Of a stretch of DNA of 64,000 bases, positions 14,301 to 29,300 are shown piece by piece. The translations under genes were made by a program, and so were the position numbers. The number at the start of each line of letters is the position of its first letter. Position 1 is the stretch's first letter. The DNA is from Cardinalis cardinalis (taxonomy: Eukaryota; Chordata; Aves; Passeriformes; Cardinalidae): contig JACDOX010000169.1 of the NCBI GenBank assembly GCA_014549065.1, positions 442,414 to 506,413 on the forward strand. Reading direction: 5' to 3'. The notes beneath the pieces were generated by a model, which saw only the letters and a program-made list of their open reading frames with translations, was not told where the DNA came from and searched no databases.

Positions 14301-17300
14301 GATTCCTCATTCTTTGTGAACTGTCTTGTCATCTGTGTATATCTGTGTGCCCTTCTCACATGCTTGGCTTTTGCTGTGATGACCTCTGAATTAAATCATT
14401 GTCCATATCTGCTTGCTTATCTCAGATTCAAAGACAGATCATGCTAGTNTTAGAACTTCATCAACATTTTCAGACAAAGTATGATCCTGAATTCGTTTTG
14501 GATTAATGAGATGAAGTTGCACNCTAATGTATATATAGAATATTTTATTCTTTTGAGGCTGATTTAGTGCCATCTACTAACTGTCACATCTTCCCAAATA
14601 ATGCTTGAAAATATTGTGTCTCTTTAATTAGATTAGTTATTTGTGAGAAAAAAATATTGTGGGGTGTCTTCTGATGGCCTTTTGTGCCAACCTGCTTCAA
14701 AATAAAATCTTAGCATTTCATTAAAAAAATTCTGGGAAACAGAAGGAGAGCAGTGTCTTTGCAACCATAGCAAAGGTCAAGTGTCAGGGAGTAGAAGTCA
14801 TGTTCCTTATCCCCTGAGCACACAGCAAACCTTTACTCTTTCTGCACTTCAGTTCTCTTTGTACTCTAAAATGGCAGCTTAGTTCATTAGTCTTTTTAAA
14901 AAGTTAACTTTTTTTATTTGTCCAAAGTATTAGGGAATTATGGTGGGAGGTTGAATTTCCCTTACCTAGCTCAAGAAGGGGTTTATTTTAAAACCCAAGA
15001 GCCAGTGCTGTTTCTTTTCCCTTTAATCCATTTGGCCTCACATCTAATCACAAAGCTACAGCCTGGGACTATTTCCAACAGTGAGCTACACTCCCTAGAT
15101 GAAGCAGTCCCTCATTCAGCTGCCCTTTTATTCTTTCTTGATGAAAATATGAATATGTGAGAAATCAGCTGCTGATGGTTATGGCTCACTCAGTGTCTTT
15201 GTGTCTCACACCCGCTGCAGTCAGCAGTCCCACTGCCCCGTTTCCCAGGCTCTGAGCACACTCTGCAGCAGGGACACTGTGGCAGCCAAGAGCACCTCAT
15301 GCTGAAAAGAGGTGGCTGAGGCAGCAGTGAGGAGGAGAGCTGCTTTGTAGGGAGTTGGAGACATTTATTGCTTACAGAAGCAGATCACAGTCCATCTACA
15401 CTAAAAGGAAAGCAGGCACCCCTTCCTGAGAAAATATGTGAATTGACTGGGGTCCAGCATGGGGGGAGGGACTGGTGGGGTCTGATTCATGCCTTGGCTG
15501 CCTCATCACAGGGTCAGGGGCTGAGGTTTTGGAGCTTTTGCTTGAGGCAAAGAACAGCACAAAGGTAGGTGTGCTTTCAAAAATAGTCCAGATTTGTGGC
15601 TAGGGATCAGAACTCTTGGAGGCTTATCCACATTTTTCAGACTCTCTGGTGGTTTCTGTCTGTAAGGTTTATGAACTAAATACCATTCTCTTAAACAGAA
15701 AAGGCAAAAAATAGTGCATGTGAGAAGGAAATAGATGCTTGACTGTAGGAGAAACTGCAGTGTATATGTAGACAGATAAGTATGAGCATACATTAGACTG
15801 AAGCATGGAGTGGGTACATAATGGCAGTGAACAAGGACTGTTTATTTCTTGAGTGTTGCTTTCTGTTAAGGAGCTCTTTGAAAGTCAAGAGACCATTGAA
15901 TCATACTGGAGTATAGCAAAAACGTGCAGCAGCTTGCTCAGCAGTGTAATGATGAGTGCTGTTGTTGAAGNACCAAGCAGATCTCGCTGGAGCAGGTTCA
16001 GGGATGGTATAGCATTACAACAGCCTGCACCAAGCCAGAAGAGCTTTTTGTCTGAGCATGTCTCCAGAAGCTCATAGCATGGCACACTGTATGTAACATG
16101 GATCCAGCCTGTGCTTTCATTGAGCAGAATTGCAAATGAAGGTAAAGTAACAAACATGATTCTTAAAAACCTTTAAAAAAAAATAGGCTGGTGTGATTTC
16201 CATCCTTTAAGAAATGCTTCCTCCAGATGAATTTTGCAAAGATTGTATTTGAGGTATCCATTCCTGTTGGAAAAGGAATAGCTGTGTTATGCTGAGCTGT
16301 ACTCGGGCACATTTGGAGGAATAGTTCAAAAGACTATGAGGGATGAGAGCATGGGAGAGAACTTCCCACTCTGGGAGTTGTACTCATTCCAGTCAGAAGA
16401 TGTGTCATGCTCTTTAGTGCACTGAAAATTTGCCTTCAGCAGGCAAAGCTCAGGACACTGNTTTTTGTTTGATTTCATTGAACTTGATAGAAAGTGTGCT
16501 TGTGGGAACAGATGATGACCAAAATCCCTGTGTAAATCCATTGATGAGCTATTTTTTGTTTCTTCATATTTCTTTCTTTCATCATAGAGAAGGATGAAAT
16601 TGAAGTAGGGAATGACCTAATNATAGAATAGAATCATGGAATTATTTAGATTGGAAAAGACCTTCTAGATCATCCAGTTGAGCCATTAACTTAGCACTGC
16701 CAAGTCCACCACTAGGTCAGGTCCCTAAGCACCACATCTACACATCTTTTAANTACCTTCAGGGATGGTGACTCAANCACTCCCCTGTGCAGCCTCTTCC
16801 AATGCTTGATGACCCTTTTGGTGAAGAAATTTTTCCTAATATTAAATCTCCCTGGCTGTAACTTTANGCCATTTATTTTTATTCTATTTTTTGTTACCTG
16901 GGAGAAGAGACCAACTCCCACTTCCTTCCAACCCCCTTTCAGGCAGCTGTAGAGAGCAATAAGGACCTTGAGACTCCTTTTTTCCAGACTGAACAACCTA
17001 GCTCCTTTAGCTGTTACTCATTAGACTTGTGCTCCAGACCCTTCACCAGTTTTGTTGCCCTTATCTGGACATGGTCCACCTCTCAATGTCTTTCTTGTAG
17101 TGAGGGCCAGCTAATGCTGTAGTTCAGGGAGCAGTAGCCATCTGTGCCATTTGGGATCAAGGAATAAGGTGAATTTGGCAGTGTGATGGGCAGAGTTTGC
17201 AGGACTACAAAGTACTGGACTTAAAACATGAAGTTTGTTGTACTGATGGTCTGTCATTTTGTCTGCTGGGGGAGGAGAGGGGGAAGGGGCACATTTGNAG

Positions 17301-20300
17301 AAAAATTTGAAGAATATGGGTGTGTAAGTGCAAATTGTGAGAAGGAGCTGACATTTCTAATACCTGATGAGCTGGAATTTGCTTGTTCTGTCTAAAAAGA
17401 GCTTCTTCCCAGGTACTTGAGACTGAAAAGAACAAGCTTGGCATTGTTCCTGTGGAGAAGAACAGCATTCTTTAACAAAGAAAGTTTTGTGAGGACAACA
17501 ATCATTATTTTTAGAGTGTGGCTCGGCTCAGTTCCTTGTGTTATGCTGTATTCCTTTCTGACAGACTAAAAGGGAGTGGGTGGATGCAACATGGCTGGAG
17601 AGCCTCTGGCACACCATCATTTAATTCCTCTGGTTTTATAGGGTTGCTGCTGGAGGTACCTGCTAGAAATAATGCAGTTGTCCTTTAAGCAGTGAAGCAA
17701 AATTTTCTATAGCAATCTTTTCTCCGTATTTGGCAGCTTGACTGAATCCATCTCCTGTGATGATTAATCAACAAATACGTAGTTCAGGAGTCCTGTGAAT
17801 GAATTTGAATCAACTGGGTCTCAGACATCTCCTGGGAGGACAGTCCTGAAGTTACTTTCAGAACCAATTTGATTTGTTGCTGTTTTATGTCATCTGCAGT
17901 TATAACTTATTACCCCCTCTCCACTGCATGTGGTAGAAGGCAGCCCTGGAGTAATGCGGTGTTCTGGTAGTACTGAGGCTCCAGCACAGATACACTCTGA
18001 TGCTGTGCAGGCTTCCCTCAAAATATATTGTATAGGAATGTGCTTTTTGTTCACGGAGTGGCAAAACTATTTTTTGGTTTTTTAAAAAGCTTAGAAGTTA
18101 TTTTTTTTTCAATTAGGTAAAACGACACTTTATAGGATTTGAGGGACTTTATTTTAACTTAAGGATAGCTAATTGGACAAGAGCTAAAAATTATTGCTTA
18201 AGCAATTTACTAGAAAAAGAAGAGAACNAAAAAACTAACTGCTTTTGTGAGGTGTTTTACTAGGACCAAGAACATTTAGCACTTGGCTTGGTTTTTTTTG
18301 TAAAGACTTTTGTTAATTTTGCTTTTTATTAATTTGTTTTTGTTTTTAACATTACTAAAAAAGGTATTTTACTGATTTTATGCTTTTTTANGTAGCTGAG
18401 CTATTTTAGGTGTAATATAAATGGTTAAGAGCTTATGAGACTTGGCTTAAAAAAACTATATATCAATTGGGTAAGGAGGTGCCAGTCCCTGTTAATACTG
18501 AGCATTGGCATCCATCATTTGCTTTTCTTGTCCACCTGTGTGAAATGCCTGTGGATTCAGTGGGCAGAGGAGGGATCATGTTTTCACCTTCTCTGCTGTG
18601 AACTCAAACTCTGCTGCTGCTTATTGCAGGTGCTGCCACCATCTCTGGGGGGAAGAATGCCCTTGGAGCTGTGGAGTCAGCTGTCACCCATCACCCCTCT
18701 GGAGCCCCAGCAATGCAGCTCAGCCTGCACGGGATGAAACGCAGCGTGTCGGATCTGCGGCTGCAGCTGCACCAGATGAAGCAGCTACAGGTACAATGCT
18801 GGGAAAAAAGGTGGCTTGGCAGCAAATGCCTTTTTTCCTCCTTCCCTCTCTCTCATTTTCTCTCTTTACCTTTTGTACAGTCTCAGTAGCAGAGTTCTAG
18901 CGAAGGGCATACCCAGGTACTGCAAGCACAAAAGCTTGCACAGTCCTTGAGGTGTGAGAATTAGCTGTTAAACTACTGTTGCTCAGATATTGAGAAAAAA
19001 AAATGATTTCTAGCTTTGTTGGATGACTCTATACATTAAAGCACTATTTATATTACAATAATATCAAGTCTGTGATTACAGTTTGGATCCTGCTATGCTA
19101 TGTGCTGTATAAACATGTCAGAAGAGCCATGTTCCTGCTCCATACTATTTACAGTTGAGACAGATCTTAAGTCCCTGAATAAACAACTTTGATGTCAGGA
19201 AACTCAAATGTAACTGAGGATCAGTAGATATGCATTAAGCCAGAGTTTGAGTCCTGTATTTACAGAATCCAGAAAAACAGCCAACTTGAACAGTAAGAAA
19301 AAAAAAAGGTNTTTCAAATGTTGCTGCAAAGGTTTGTTGTGTCCCACTTACACTCAGGTTTCACAATACCTTCCCAATACATGTCAACACCTCAAAACCT
19401 GCAAGGAAAAATACAACCAATGAACAGTTAACAAAAATAGTATGTTGGCNCATACAGTCATGCTGCAAATATAAATATATGCTGTTCATCTCAGACACTG
19501 TAAAAATAAANATATGCAGCTGTACAGGTCTTCAGCCTTTTACTTAATTGGAAACTGAAGAGCACTGTGTATTGTCTCAGAAGATGGAAAAGAAGGCAGA
19601 GCACTTTCTTGTAAGGCAAAGTGGACAGTGGGGGAAGCTTCAATACTCTGCCAGTCCTCCTTACCCAGAAAGTGACATTGTGTGTTAGCTATTGTAGGGC
19701 TGCAGCTGCTGGTTTTGTAACCAGGGTGATGGTGCCACATCAATGACGTATGATTTGCTGATAAATTTTAGAACAAAATAATGAAAATGCAAATCAGAAT
19801 TCAGAGCATGTTTTACCTTCACCTCCTTATCTAAAGGAAATTAAATTATGAACCAGTCATCGAGCAAAGGAGCAGAAGGGTGAGGTAAACATCAGTGTAG
19901 GAAAATGTGTCCAACTGAAGGTCCTGTGACAACGTCCTGTGCTCTGTTTGCTGGGAAGGCATGGATGGCAGATGATATTTGGAGCAAAGNGTTGGGTCAG
20001 GTGACTTCTGCCTGTGATACAGCTCCCCTGTATTTAAACTTTCAGTTTAGGATGAGTATGCTCCAATAGCAAATGTCCCTTTCCAAAGCTATTCTCAGCA
20101 GTGCTGCCTACGTGCCAGCCGCNGTGTTCCTCATCTCATTTGAAGACACTGGCATGTGATCTCTGCCCTGGCACATTATGTGTAAGTGCATATTCTTCCA
20201 CATTTGTGCTGCAAACCACTGCAGCCCCTCTGTCCTCCTCCACACCATGTGCCAAATGCAGCTCTTGGGAAATGCCTTGGGTCTGGTCCCCAGCTGTGCT

Positions 20301-23300
20301 CAGCATGTGGCCTCAGATCGTGGCTGGAGGCTGCAGGGCTGCTTGGAGGCTGGGAGCTCACCCTTCCCACAGGGCTGCCCACNAAGGAGTGGGCATTTCC
20401 CCAGCTGAGCTTTGTCTCCATGGCCCTGCCCGGGGCAGAAGCCTTGCTTGTGATCAGACATAACATTGTGGCACACAGGAGTGAAGGAATTTCTACCATC
20501 TGCACAAATCAATGCTGCCAAGGAAGTCTTGAGAAGGGAAAAAGGACCTATCCCNAGTGTGCTCATTAACTCTGGCTGGCTTCCCTTAATTCAGAAATTG
20601 TAGCAAACTTGGTGCATTGAGCTAGTGGGAAGTTGAGAAATTTTGGTAGTTGGAAGAACCTGTAGCTCAAGGGAAACTTTGGTATTTTACACATAAATTC
20701 CATTGATGAGAGTTTCTGTCATGGCATTCCTGAGCTATTTTGCAAAAAAGCTCACAGTTTGTAGGGCAGCAAGTGAAACAGGCAGTGTTTTAAACTGAAG
20801 AGTGTTGCAATATCACATTTTAAATGAAATATTTTGTGCTATATTTTTTCAAAAATAATTATAAGTAGAAGAGAAAAAGTATTTTTTCTGGTTTCCCAGA
20901 TTGTTTTCATTTCATGTTTGACAGTGCTTGCTATTTTTCAATTTCACTGTTTCTCCTGGTCTGGCAGTCAGTTTGTTCCTGTTTGTGTGAATTTTTTATA
21001 CAGTGACAGACTAGAAGAAACACTTCAGAAAAATACAGGCACAAAATTTGGCAGGATAACTAAGAAACAGGAACAGGACATAAAACTATGTTTAATAATG
21101 TCTATTGTCTATTGTTTAATTTTCAATTGATGTTACCACTGTAAATTCATAGTAATTTTCTTAATAGAATCAGAGAAATGCATGATAGAAAAGACCCATT
21201 AATTTGCGTATCCTTTGTTTATGCTGGCAAAATCTTCTTTTTAAACCATATCCAGCAGCAATGGATCCAGATGTATTGGTTCACACACCAGATAAACATA
21301 TAATGTAAGATGCCACCAAAAAGTTAAGATGTGGTTGGATTTTGNACAGAGATTCTTGGCACACAGACATTTACCTCATGGCTGTTGCTAGAGGCTGTAT
21401 ACACNTCTTGCTACTACACTTGCATGTTCTAAGTGCTCAGATTTTCAGAGACATTCAGNACAGACTTGTTTCATGGTGCTCTGGAGTTTTCCTGAGTGCC
21501 AGAGATGGGCTGTAACCCAGCCTTTGTCCTGAATGGATTTGTCACCGGTAAGAATTGAGCCCATGATGACTTAGTGGGGTTGTTCATTCTGTGCTCCCAG
21601 GTATTGAGAGCTCTTAGCAGCAGGTTTGAAACAAGCCTTGGAGTGTATGTACATGGTTTATATCATTAGCTTATATGTGCACTGGATTTTTTGTCTACTC
21701 CTTCTTTCCTCTAACTGAACTCACGTTAAGGGAACACAGATATGATTAGTGTTCCCCATTAGGAACATGTATACATGCATGCTTTTCCTTCACTTAAGTG
21801 CACTGTTTGCAGGGAAGTGAGTGCTGCAGAAAGGACAGAAAATGTAATAACAACACTGNCATAAATGGTATATAATACTCAGTTTCACAGGTATAACTTT
21901 GAATTAAAAATTAATATATATTTGAGCTGCATTATAGAACTGGAGCTGCTACCTTTAATCAANGTATGGTGACAAACTTCAGGAGCTAGATACTTAGATT
22001 CTACAGAGGTGCTGAGCTGCAGGCAGCCAGCTCCTGTTTGTGGCTGTGCCCTGGCGTTCATGGGGAGGTGGGAGGNTCCCACTGGGCAGGTCATGCTTGT
22101 CTCCTAATGAGGAGCAGGGTTGTGAACCAATACTTGGTTTTCTAGTTACCTGTCTCATAGATAATAATTGGTTCAAAGTGAACTNAACTAGTTATCAGAT
22201 TATGCTTGGAGTGGATACCAGAGGCAGAGCTGGGTTACTTGTGTGAGAGTAGTGACAAGTAATGGCTGAAGCACAAGATGAAGAAGAGGGGCAAGGAAGG
22301 TATCTGGAGAGATTGGTGAGGCTGAAAGTGAGAACCAAGGGTAAGGAATGTATGGGAGATGCTAGAATTCTAGAAAAGCATGCTAAATTTGTTTCTGTTT
22401 GATTGCTGCTTGCAATTACAAGGTAAAGTAACTCAAACTAGCAAGAAATTGTCGTTTGTTGGTGACAGGAAAGCCTGCATTGCTTTTCCTTACTTCTAGT
22501 ATGTGCCTTTAGAACTTCAGTACTGCTTCAAGAAAGACTCTTCAAGTATGAATGTTTAAGATTCTTTATTTGGCTTGTTTTCAAGCAAGCTTATAGTGCA
22601 AAAGGTTCTATTTTGTGGAACCAGAATAACTATGGCAGATCCATAAAACATCTTTTGCTTGAGATGGTGGAGCAANTAACAGAGGTGTCAGAGAGGCAAG
22701 TGGGGTGTACACTTATCCAGGGACTCTCACATCTGATTCTACTGGCAGAAGAAAGGTAAGAATGAAGTTCAGTTCCAGAGCAGAGAGGTAAATGTGATGG
22801 CCAGAGAGTGCTTTCTCCTTCTTGCTCCTGCTCTCCCTGCCTCATGCCGTCCTTTGGCTGCTGACTGACACAACTGCTCCCCTCGCACAGTTCTTTCTTT
22901 TGTCTCTCTGAACCCATATGTACTTCTTCCCTTCTCATCTTTTGACCCTGTTCCCCAGGTATGTACAAACTCAGGTTTTCCATAACTAGCCAATTATTGC
23001 ATGAATTTTCATAGAAATAGTAAAAACATTTCTTTGACACCAAGATTGAGTCATGTCCCAAAATGAAAGAGCTCACTCCAAACTCTGAGGTTTGGGAGAG
23101 TCCTCAACATAAAAGATTTTTTGAAATCTGTTGTGTTACATTTTTATTCCCCATCCTNATTATCAGTAATAGAGTAACTTTTATGACTGAAACTTCCTGG
23201 TATTGTTCAAGCACTTCATAAATGGANGTGACAAACGCCTTAGCTGTACACATCACCACAATAAATATAACTCCTCTATGTACCCCCAAATAGGAGAAAC

Positions 23301-26300
23301 CACGTGCCTGCCATTTCACAACCTCACACACTCACACATACTCAGTTTTGCTATTAGTGGAAGTCCCTGTTACCAGCTGAGGAACATCAAGGACTTAAAT
23401 TCTGGACACCTGAGACTTAAGTCTAACTTTGTTACTGACCTTCTCACTGACCTCGGATCAGTTGTTTCACAGATCCTAACTCNCTTCCATGTATCAAATT
23501 TCCCCACTTTTTAAAGAGCTGGGAATAAATTGTGTGACTGAAGTGTTACATGCTCNTTCACCCATTTATTCATTCATTTAGGTTTTCCTACTTGAAAATA
23601 TGACACAATGAAAGAGGTGTGTATCTGAGATAGTTGTGCTGGCCTTGCAGTGAGAGATTTTAATTTATCAAATCCAAACATTAATCCCATCATGGGGAAA
23701 ATACACTATAATATACAAAATATATATTGTCTTCAAAATAATCTAGATACTATTTATATAGTTCTGTGCTGTTGAAATGTTTTTCAGCTTCATTTTCTCA
23801 GTAACTGCTGACTCGTCTCTTCAGCTGAATTTTGAGCTAACTCCTCCTGCTTGTAACAGCTCAGATTTCACANACACACTCCCCTGCAGTGAGGTGTTAC
23901 CCTCCCTCTCATCCTAGTTGTGTAGCTGGAGAAGAGAGTAAGAGAGTCAGGTACAGGGACTGAAGAGTCATGAGTAAGGAACTGAGTTTGTTTCTCTCAT
24001 GCCCATATAGGTTGGAAAGAATTGTCCCCAAAGGCACTTTTATTTTTATTCTCATGAATTTTCTTAAATAGATTTTAAACAAGGCTTACTACATTATACT
24101 TTGCTATAGATATCCTATTTTTGTGATTCTTCCTGTTAGGTCATGGGTTTATTTTGTGTGTTAAATGTGATTTGGCTGTTAAGCCTGGATGTTTAGAAGA
24201 CAGCTGACAGTTCAAGTGTTAGTTTAAAATGGGAACTTTGTCCCCAATTAACACAGGTGTTTTTTAAAATCTTACAATATGAAATGGCTCCTGGGCTAGC
24301 AGAGTTGTGTTCCTGTTGCCTGTATCCTGAAGCTGTGACTAGGTGGAAACCTGGTTATCACTTTGAATCTTGTGATTTGCGTAACAGACTTAAACAGGTT
24401 TGGTTTGTGAGCATGGCTCATAGCTGCTCCAGGGCTACCCACAGAGGAGTACAGCCTGGTTTGCCTTCTTACCTTTGTTTTGCTCTGTGAGCTTACTATC
24501 AGCAAGACAATTAATGCTTGAGTTACTTAACATCAGGCTAAAACAAGAAAGAAGGTGTGACTTGAGGTTCTCAGAAAATCACCATATTATAAAGGGAGGC
24601 TTTTCTGGTGGGTAAAGGAGGTTTCATGTATTGCAGATGAGCTGTATGCCTGTACCAAATTACACCACATGTTACAGTCCTTCCTCTGCCACTTGAGAGA
24701 CTGAAAACCTCCATTCTGAAAACAGCAGTGCATTCCAGACATGACATTAATGTGTGGGATTATCCACTAGGCACGCATGGGCTGTGGGATGCATGAGCTT
24801 GTGAGATAGATGGAAAGTGGAAGTAAAGCATCCAGCATTCTCNTGAGGTGCAATTAATTCTTGATTCATGTTGAACCAAGCAGAATAAAGGGGACACAAT
24901 CCTTGCAGAAGTTATGCGTTGAAGGTGATATACTGATCCAAACATATTTTGTTTATCAGTTTGANACTGCAAGTTATATATATACATGGAGTAATGTTTA
25001 TAGGTACAGCTAAAGAGGGAAAGGAGAAGGTAAAAACACTCACTCACTGTAGGATGATGTTTATCCCAACCTTCTGAGCTCTGCAGTGTATTCTGTTGCC
25101 AGGAATGTCAGTCAAGCAGGAAAAATTGAAGTTGATTTCTTTTGTCCAACAGCTGCAGAACCAGGAGATGCTGAGGGCAATGGTGAAGAAAGCAGAGCTA
25201 GAAATCAACGGCAAAGTGATCGAAACTGTGAAGAGGCTTGAAGATCCTGTGCAGCGACAGCGCAACCTGGTGGAACAAGAGAGGCAGAAATACCTCAGCG
25301 AGGAGGAAAAGATTGTAAAGAAGCTATGGTGGGTTGAGAAACCTCTTCAAATGTATTGCTTTTGCCTGTCTTTTTCTTCCATGAAGTAGAAACTTTTACC
25401 ACTGTTTTCAGGTAAACTGCATTTGTATATGGTGTTTTAGCTGTGTGTCCTTGCTGTGTATCACATTGGCTGTAAAACGGTGTGTGTGTTGTTCAGCTCA
25501 CTGGTCCTGACTGGGAGTCCTTCTCTGCACAGCCCACTGGGTAAATCCCAGCAGTACCAAGAGTTTCAGCCTCTTCAGAAGTCCCCTGTAAAGGAAGGGA
25601 TGACTGTAAGGACTGTGCCCACCCCGGTGTTCTGAAAACCTCCCTCTACCCTAGTTCTCCCCTTCAGCCTTATGTATTATGCTTAAGGGAAGGAGGGAGG
25701 AATTTCTTCAAGAGCGAAGGGATTCAAAGGTAATGAGTTTAGCTTAAAGTACAAAAATCAGATTTCAATAGTCAGTGCTTTGGCTACTGCATGGGAGAGG
25801 TAGGGGAAGCTCAAATAGAGGAGTGAAGTTTTTAATTACAGTCCTCAATGCCAGTCCTTGTCTAAAATGTACTCACTGAGGTTTCCATCTGTTTAACTGT
25901 GTAGCTTATTTTGTGTTATGTAAAGGCCCTTTGGAAGATTCTGGTTTTTTTCCCCAGAACTTTGGCCCACTGAGACTGGTGGGATCAAGTTGTTTGGTTT
26001 AGTTCAGGAGGCAAGATAAAGCTGAAATTCATAAAGTTTAATTCTAACACTCACATTTGTAAGATGTTATATAACTAATTATTTCTCATTGCCACATTTA
26101 TTTCACACCTGAAGAATTGTTCCATAATAAGGAAAAAATTTCTAGTCANCTTGTCAGGAAATTATGACTGAAGAGCCATAGAACCAGAGTTCCTGACAGC
26201 TGAAGAGAGTAAATCCTTCCTGTTGATCAATAAGTTGTTAGATTAATACTTTTTGTAATAAAAAGGTGCATTTGTAAAGAGAAGGTTGGGTGTTACTAAG

Positions 26301-29300
26301 GGAGAGTCCCATGAAGAAGGGTTGAATGTGCAGTAATGGTCCATGCTGGTGTAATTAATCCTCTCAGCTGGTTTGGAGTCTTAAATAATGACCTTCCTGT
26401 TCCTCCCTTCACTCCTGTGTACCTCGTTGCCAAGTTCCTAGATTGTCTGTTCTCTATGGAAAGAGCAATTTGTGTGATGGCTGTTTATGGCATTGCCTCA
26501 TAAAATGGATACAGAGTGAGGTCAAGTGCCAATGGCATTCACTTTTACAGCTGTTCATTAAGGATAGGACTTAGATTGCAATATGGTTCTGTTTTACCAA
26601 GTTTTGGAGTTTTTCCTGTTTCCATAGTTTCTGCTACTTCTGTGCTACTTCATTGGTAAAGTTANAGGAAAATTTCTTAAATCATTCAAATGTCACTTCA
26701 CCTCTTTTAGAGATATGCTAGAATCAAACATTTATTTTTTAATCAGTTGTGTCCAATGAGATTCCTTTTTCATGTATTTGCTCATTTGTAGGGTCAGACC
26801 TGAAAGAAAAGCATATCTGACAACAATAATTTCAGCAGCTGATTGCTGTTCATAGTAAGAGCGTACAGCACAAAATTACACATCAAATGTCACTGACATT
26901 ACTGAGAGAAAGGTTAATATTCTTTATAGGTATTTACAACTAAACTGATCCACTACAGATATTCAAACAAATGCAAAGCAACAAGGCACAAAATTTGCCA
27001 TTTTTTTAGGATTTCAACTGTGACCCTCTTGATCTTTCCTAAATCATAAGACTAAATCAGTACCCTGTCTTCATGTGAGACACTGGAGCCTAAGGATTAC
27101 TGCAATAGTCACAAAAGTGTATTTACTACTCTTAGGTGGTAAATCTTAGCTTAAAAAGTCCTTCCTTCTGCAACTGAAGATTATTGCTTGAGCAGGGAGG
27201 TTGGACCAGGTGACCCACTGTGGTGCCTTCCAACCTTACCCATTCTGTGATTCTGGGAAATAAGGAAATAAACATATTGGCAGTTTCATGGTGTAAACAG
27301 CAGAAATGTTGGTGTACATTTCAAATCAAGCATTCTGTTGAGCAGAAAGCTTGCTCAACAGATTCATAATGGTGTCTACAGAAGTGTGCCCATGTGTGTC
27401 ACAACTGTAGCAGGATTACAGTTCCGAGGGTATCTAATGAAACCTGTTAAACACAGTGTTTATGTACACTTGTGACAGTAAAATACACTGAATTAAATAT
27501 GTAGGGGTTTTTTCTATCTAGTCTTTTGACTCAGCATTAGAGATGTTACATATAGCACTTGTAGAAACTAGATTTAAGATTTACCAGACCAAGGACAAAT
27601 GATGATGTTATGATACATTGAGTAACAAAGTATTTATGTCATAACAAGCATGTTAGATATATGACCACTCTATATTGTAGATTTTAAGCACTTTTAATAG
27701 GAGGGAGTTATAAGCACAGTATTTAAATTANAGCCACATCCAATCTGTTCAATTGGATACAATCCATAGTAGCTTACAATTTATAGTTTGTTAGGAAAAG
27801 TATCAGATTTTTTAAATAATAATAATAATAACTATGCTCCATGAAAGCAAAACTTCACTTGGCAATCTGGGAGAGCTACTAGTAGCAGATACTTGGGAAA
27901 GTGTATCAGAAGAATCTCTTTTGTTTGTTTTTGAATCGTTCATCTGTCTTAAATAGTGCACAGCAGAATATTCACCCTTGCCATGCTAGTCATTATGTTA
28001 TAGACACTCCCTTTCCAGTCCCTTCCCCCCCCTCATGCCTTTTCCAGCCTGAGAAGTCTCAGTCTGCTTAGCTAACCTTCTTCTAGAAGCCTTTCTCTAC
28101 GTTTCATCATTCTCTTGCCTTTCTCTTTGCCCTTTCTAGCTCTGGTGCACAGCTGTGGGATGGGGATGGGAGACAGGAGAGCCCTGCAGCAGCTTTGTCA
28201 GATGCAGGCACACCGTGACCTCGTGCATGGTGTGATCTCNCTGTCCTCATGTGCCACAGGAGCTTTGCATTAAATATCCAACATCTCACGGATGATCATC
28301 AGTTCTAAGGTCATCACTGTATATAAAACCTTTGGGGTTTGGGAGGTTTTTGGTTTTAGGTGGGGTTGATTTTGGTTTAATTTCTCTTCTTCTCATGAGC
28401 ACACTTTACAGGTATTAGGAGTTAATTTAATCTTTGGTGTTTTCTGGTCCGTTATGGTCCATCTGCAGTCCTGTGCCGCCACCTTTCATTTACATTTCCC
28501 TGAATAACATAGTAGCCTTTTGAGCTTTTTTTGTTGTTGTTCTTATATTATTCATCCTTTTTTTTCTTAATTATTTATAGTATGTTGAAGAGCACCAACC
28601 CTAGCAGTGGTCCCTGTGGAACCTACCCGCAAAGTACATGCATTGAGTTAGCTGTTCATTGATCGCTTATCTTTACCTTAGTGCTTTATCCATGAAAGAA
28701 TTTCCTCTTGTCNCATGGCAACTCTGCATTCTTGAAAGCTTCTCCTCAAACACCTTGCTGAGAGCTTTTTGTGGTATACTTTGTCCCCAAACTTCTGTTG
28801 TTTGTGGATTTCTGAGACTTACCTTCATTTTACACAAACCATGTTAATTCCTACCTAACACAGCAAGTTTGTCCATTGTTCATTTATTCTTTATTGTTTA
28901 TTCTGTATTTTGATACCTATCCATCACACCTGTCTAAGTGTCAGTCTCACCAGAATACAGTTCAGGATATCCCCATACCATTAAAAAAAAATTTTTTTTC
29001 CAATTATGACTTTCCACTAATCTGGTTTCAAAGCAATTTTAGTCAAGAAGTTAGATGCATATCATTAACANTTCAGCTGTTTCAACCTCAAGTTGCTATA
29101 GAATTCCTGGGCAAATGCCCTCTGGTCTGGGTGATTTGTTACCATTAATTTTGTCAGTTGTTTTGTAGCCTGTTCTACTGATACTGCACTCTGAGGCAGA
29201 TCCTCTGAGGTTTTTTTGCCTGAAGAAAGATCTCAGCACGGGTTGCTTCAGCTTCCCCTTGTAGAATATAGATGCAGAAAAATTGTTTCGCTTATATCAG

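Noticed and set aside
20101..20569. Overlapping 76-127-residue ORFs on both strands
   Set aside because: Composition-driven; no family resemblance and no splice sites joining them to the KIAA1217 frame.
21164..21205. Possible CR1 3' end (antisense), TAGAATCAGAGAAATGCATG and AGAAAAGACCC
   Set aside because: Only two short, imperfect matches; the following sequence does not continue as CR1.
25096..25152. In-frame ATG and peptide MPGMSVKQEKL before the 25153 exon
   Set aside because: The acceptor at 25152 and continuity with the preceding exon (QLQ-LQNQE) show this is intron; an alternative first exon has no support.
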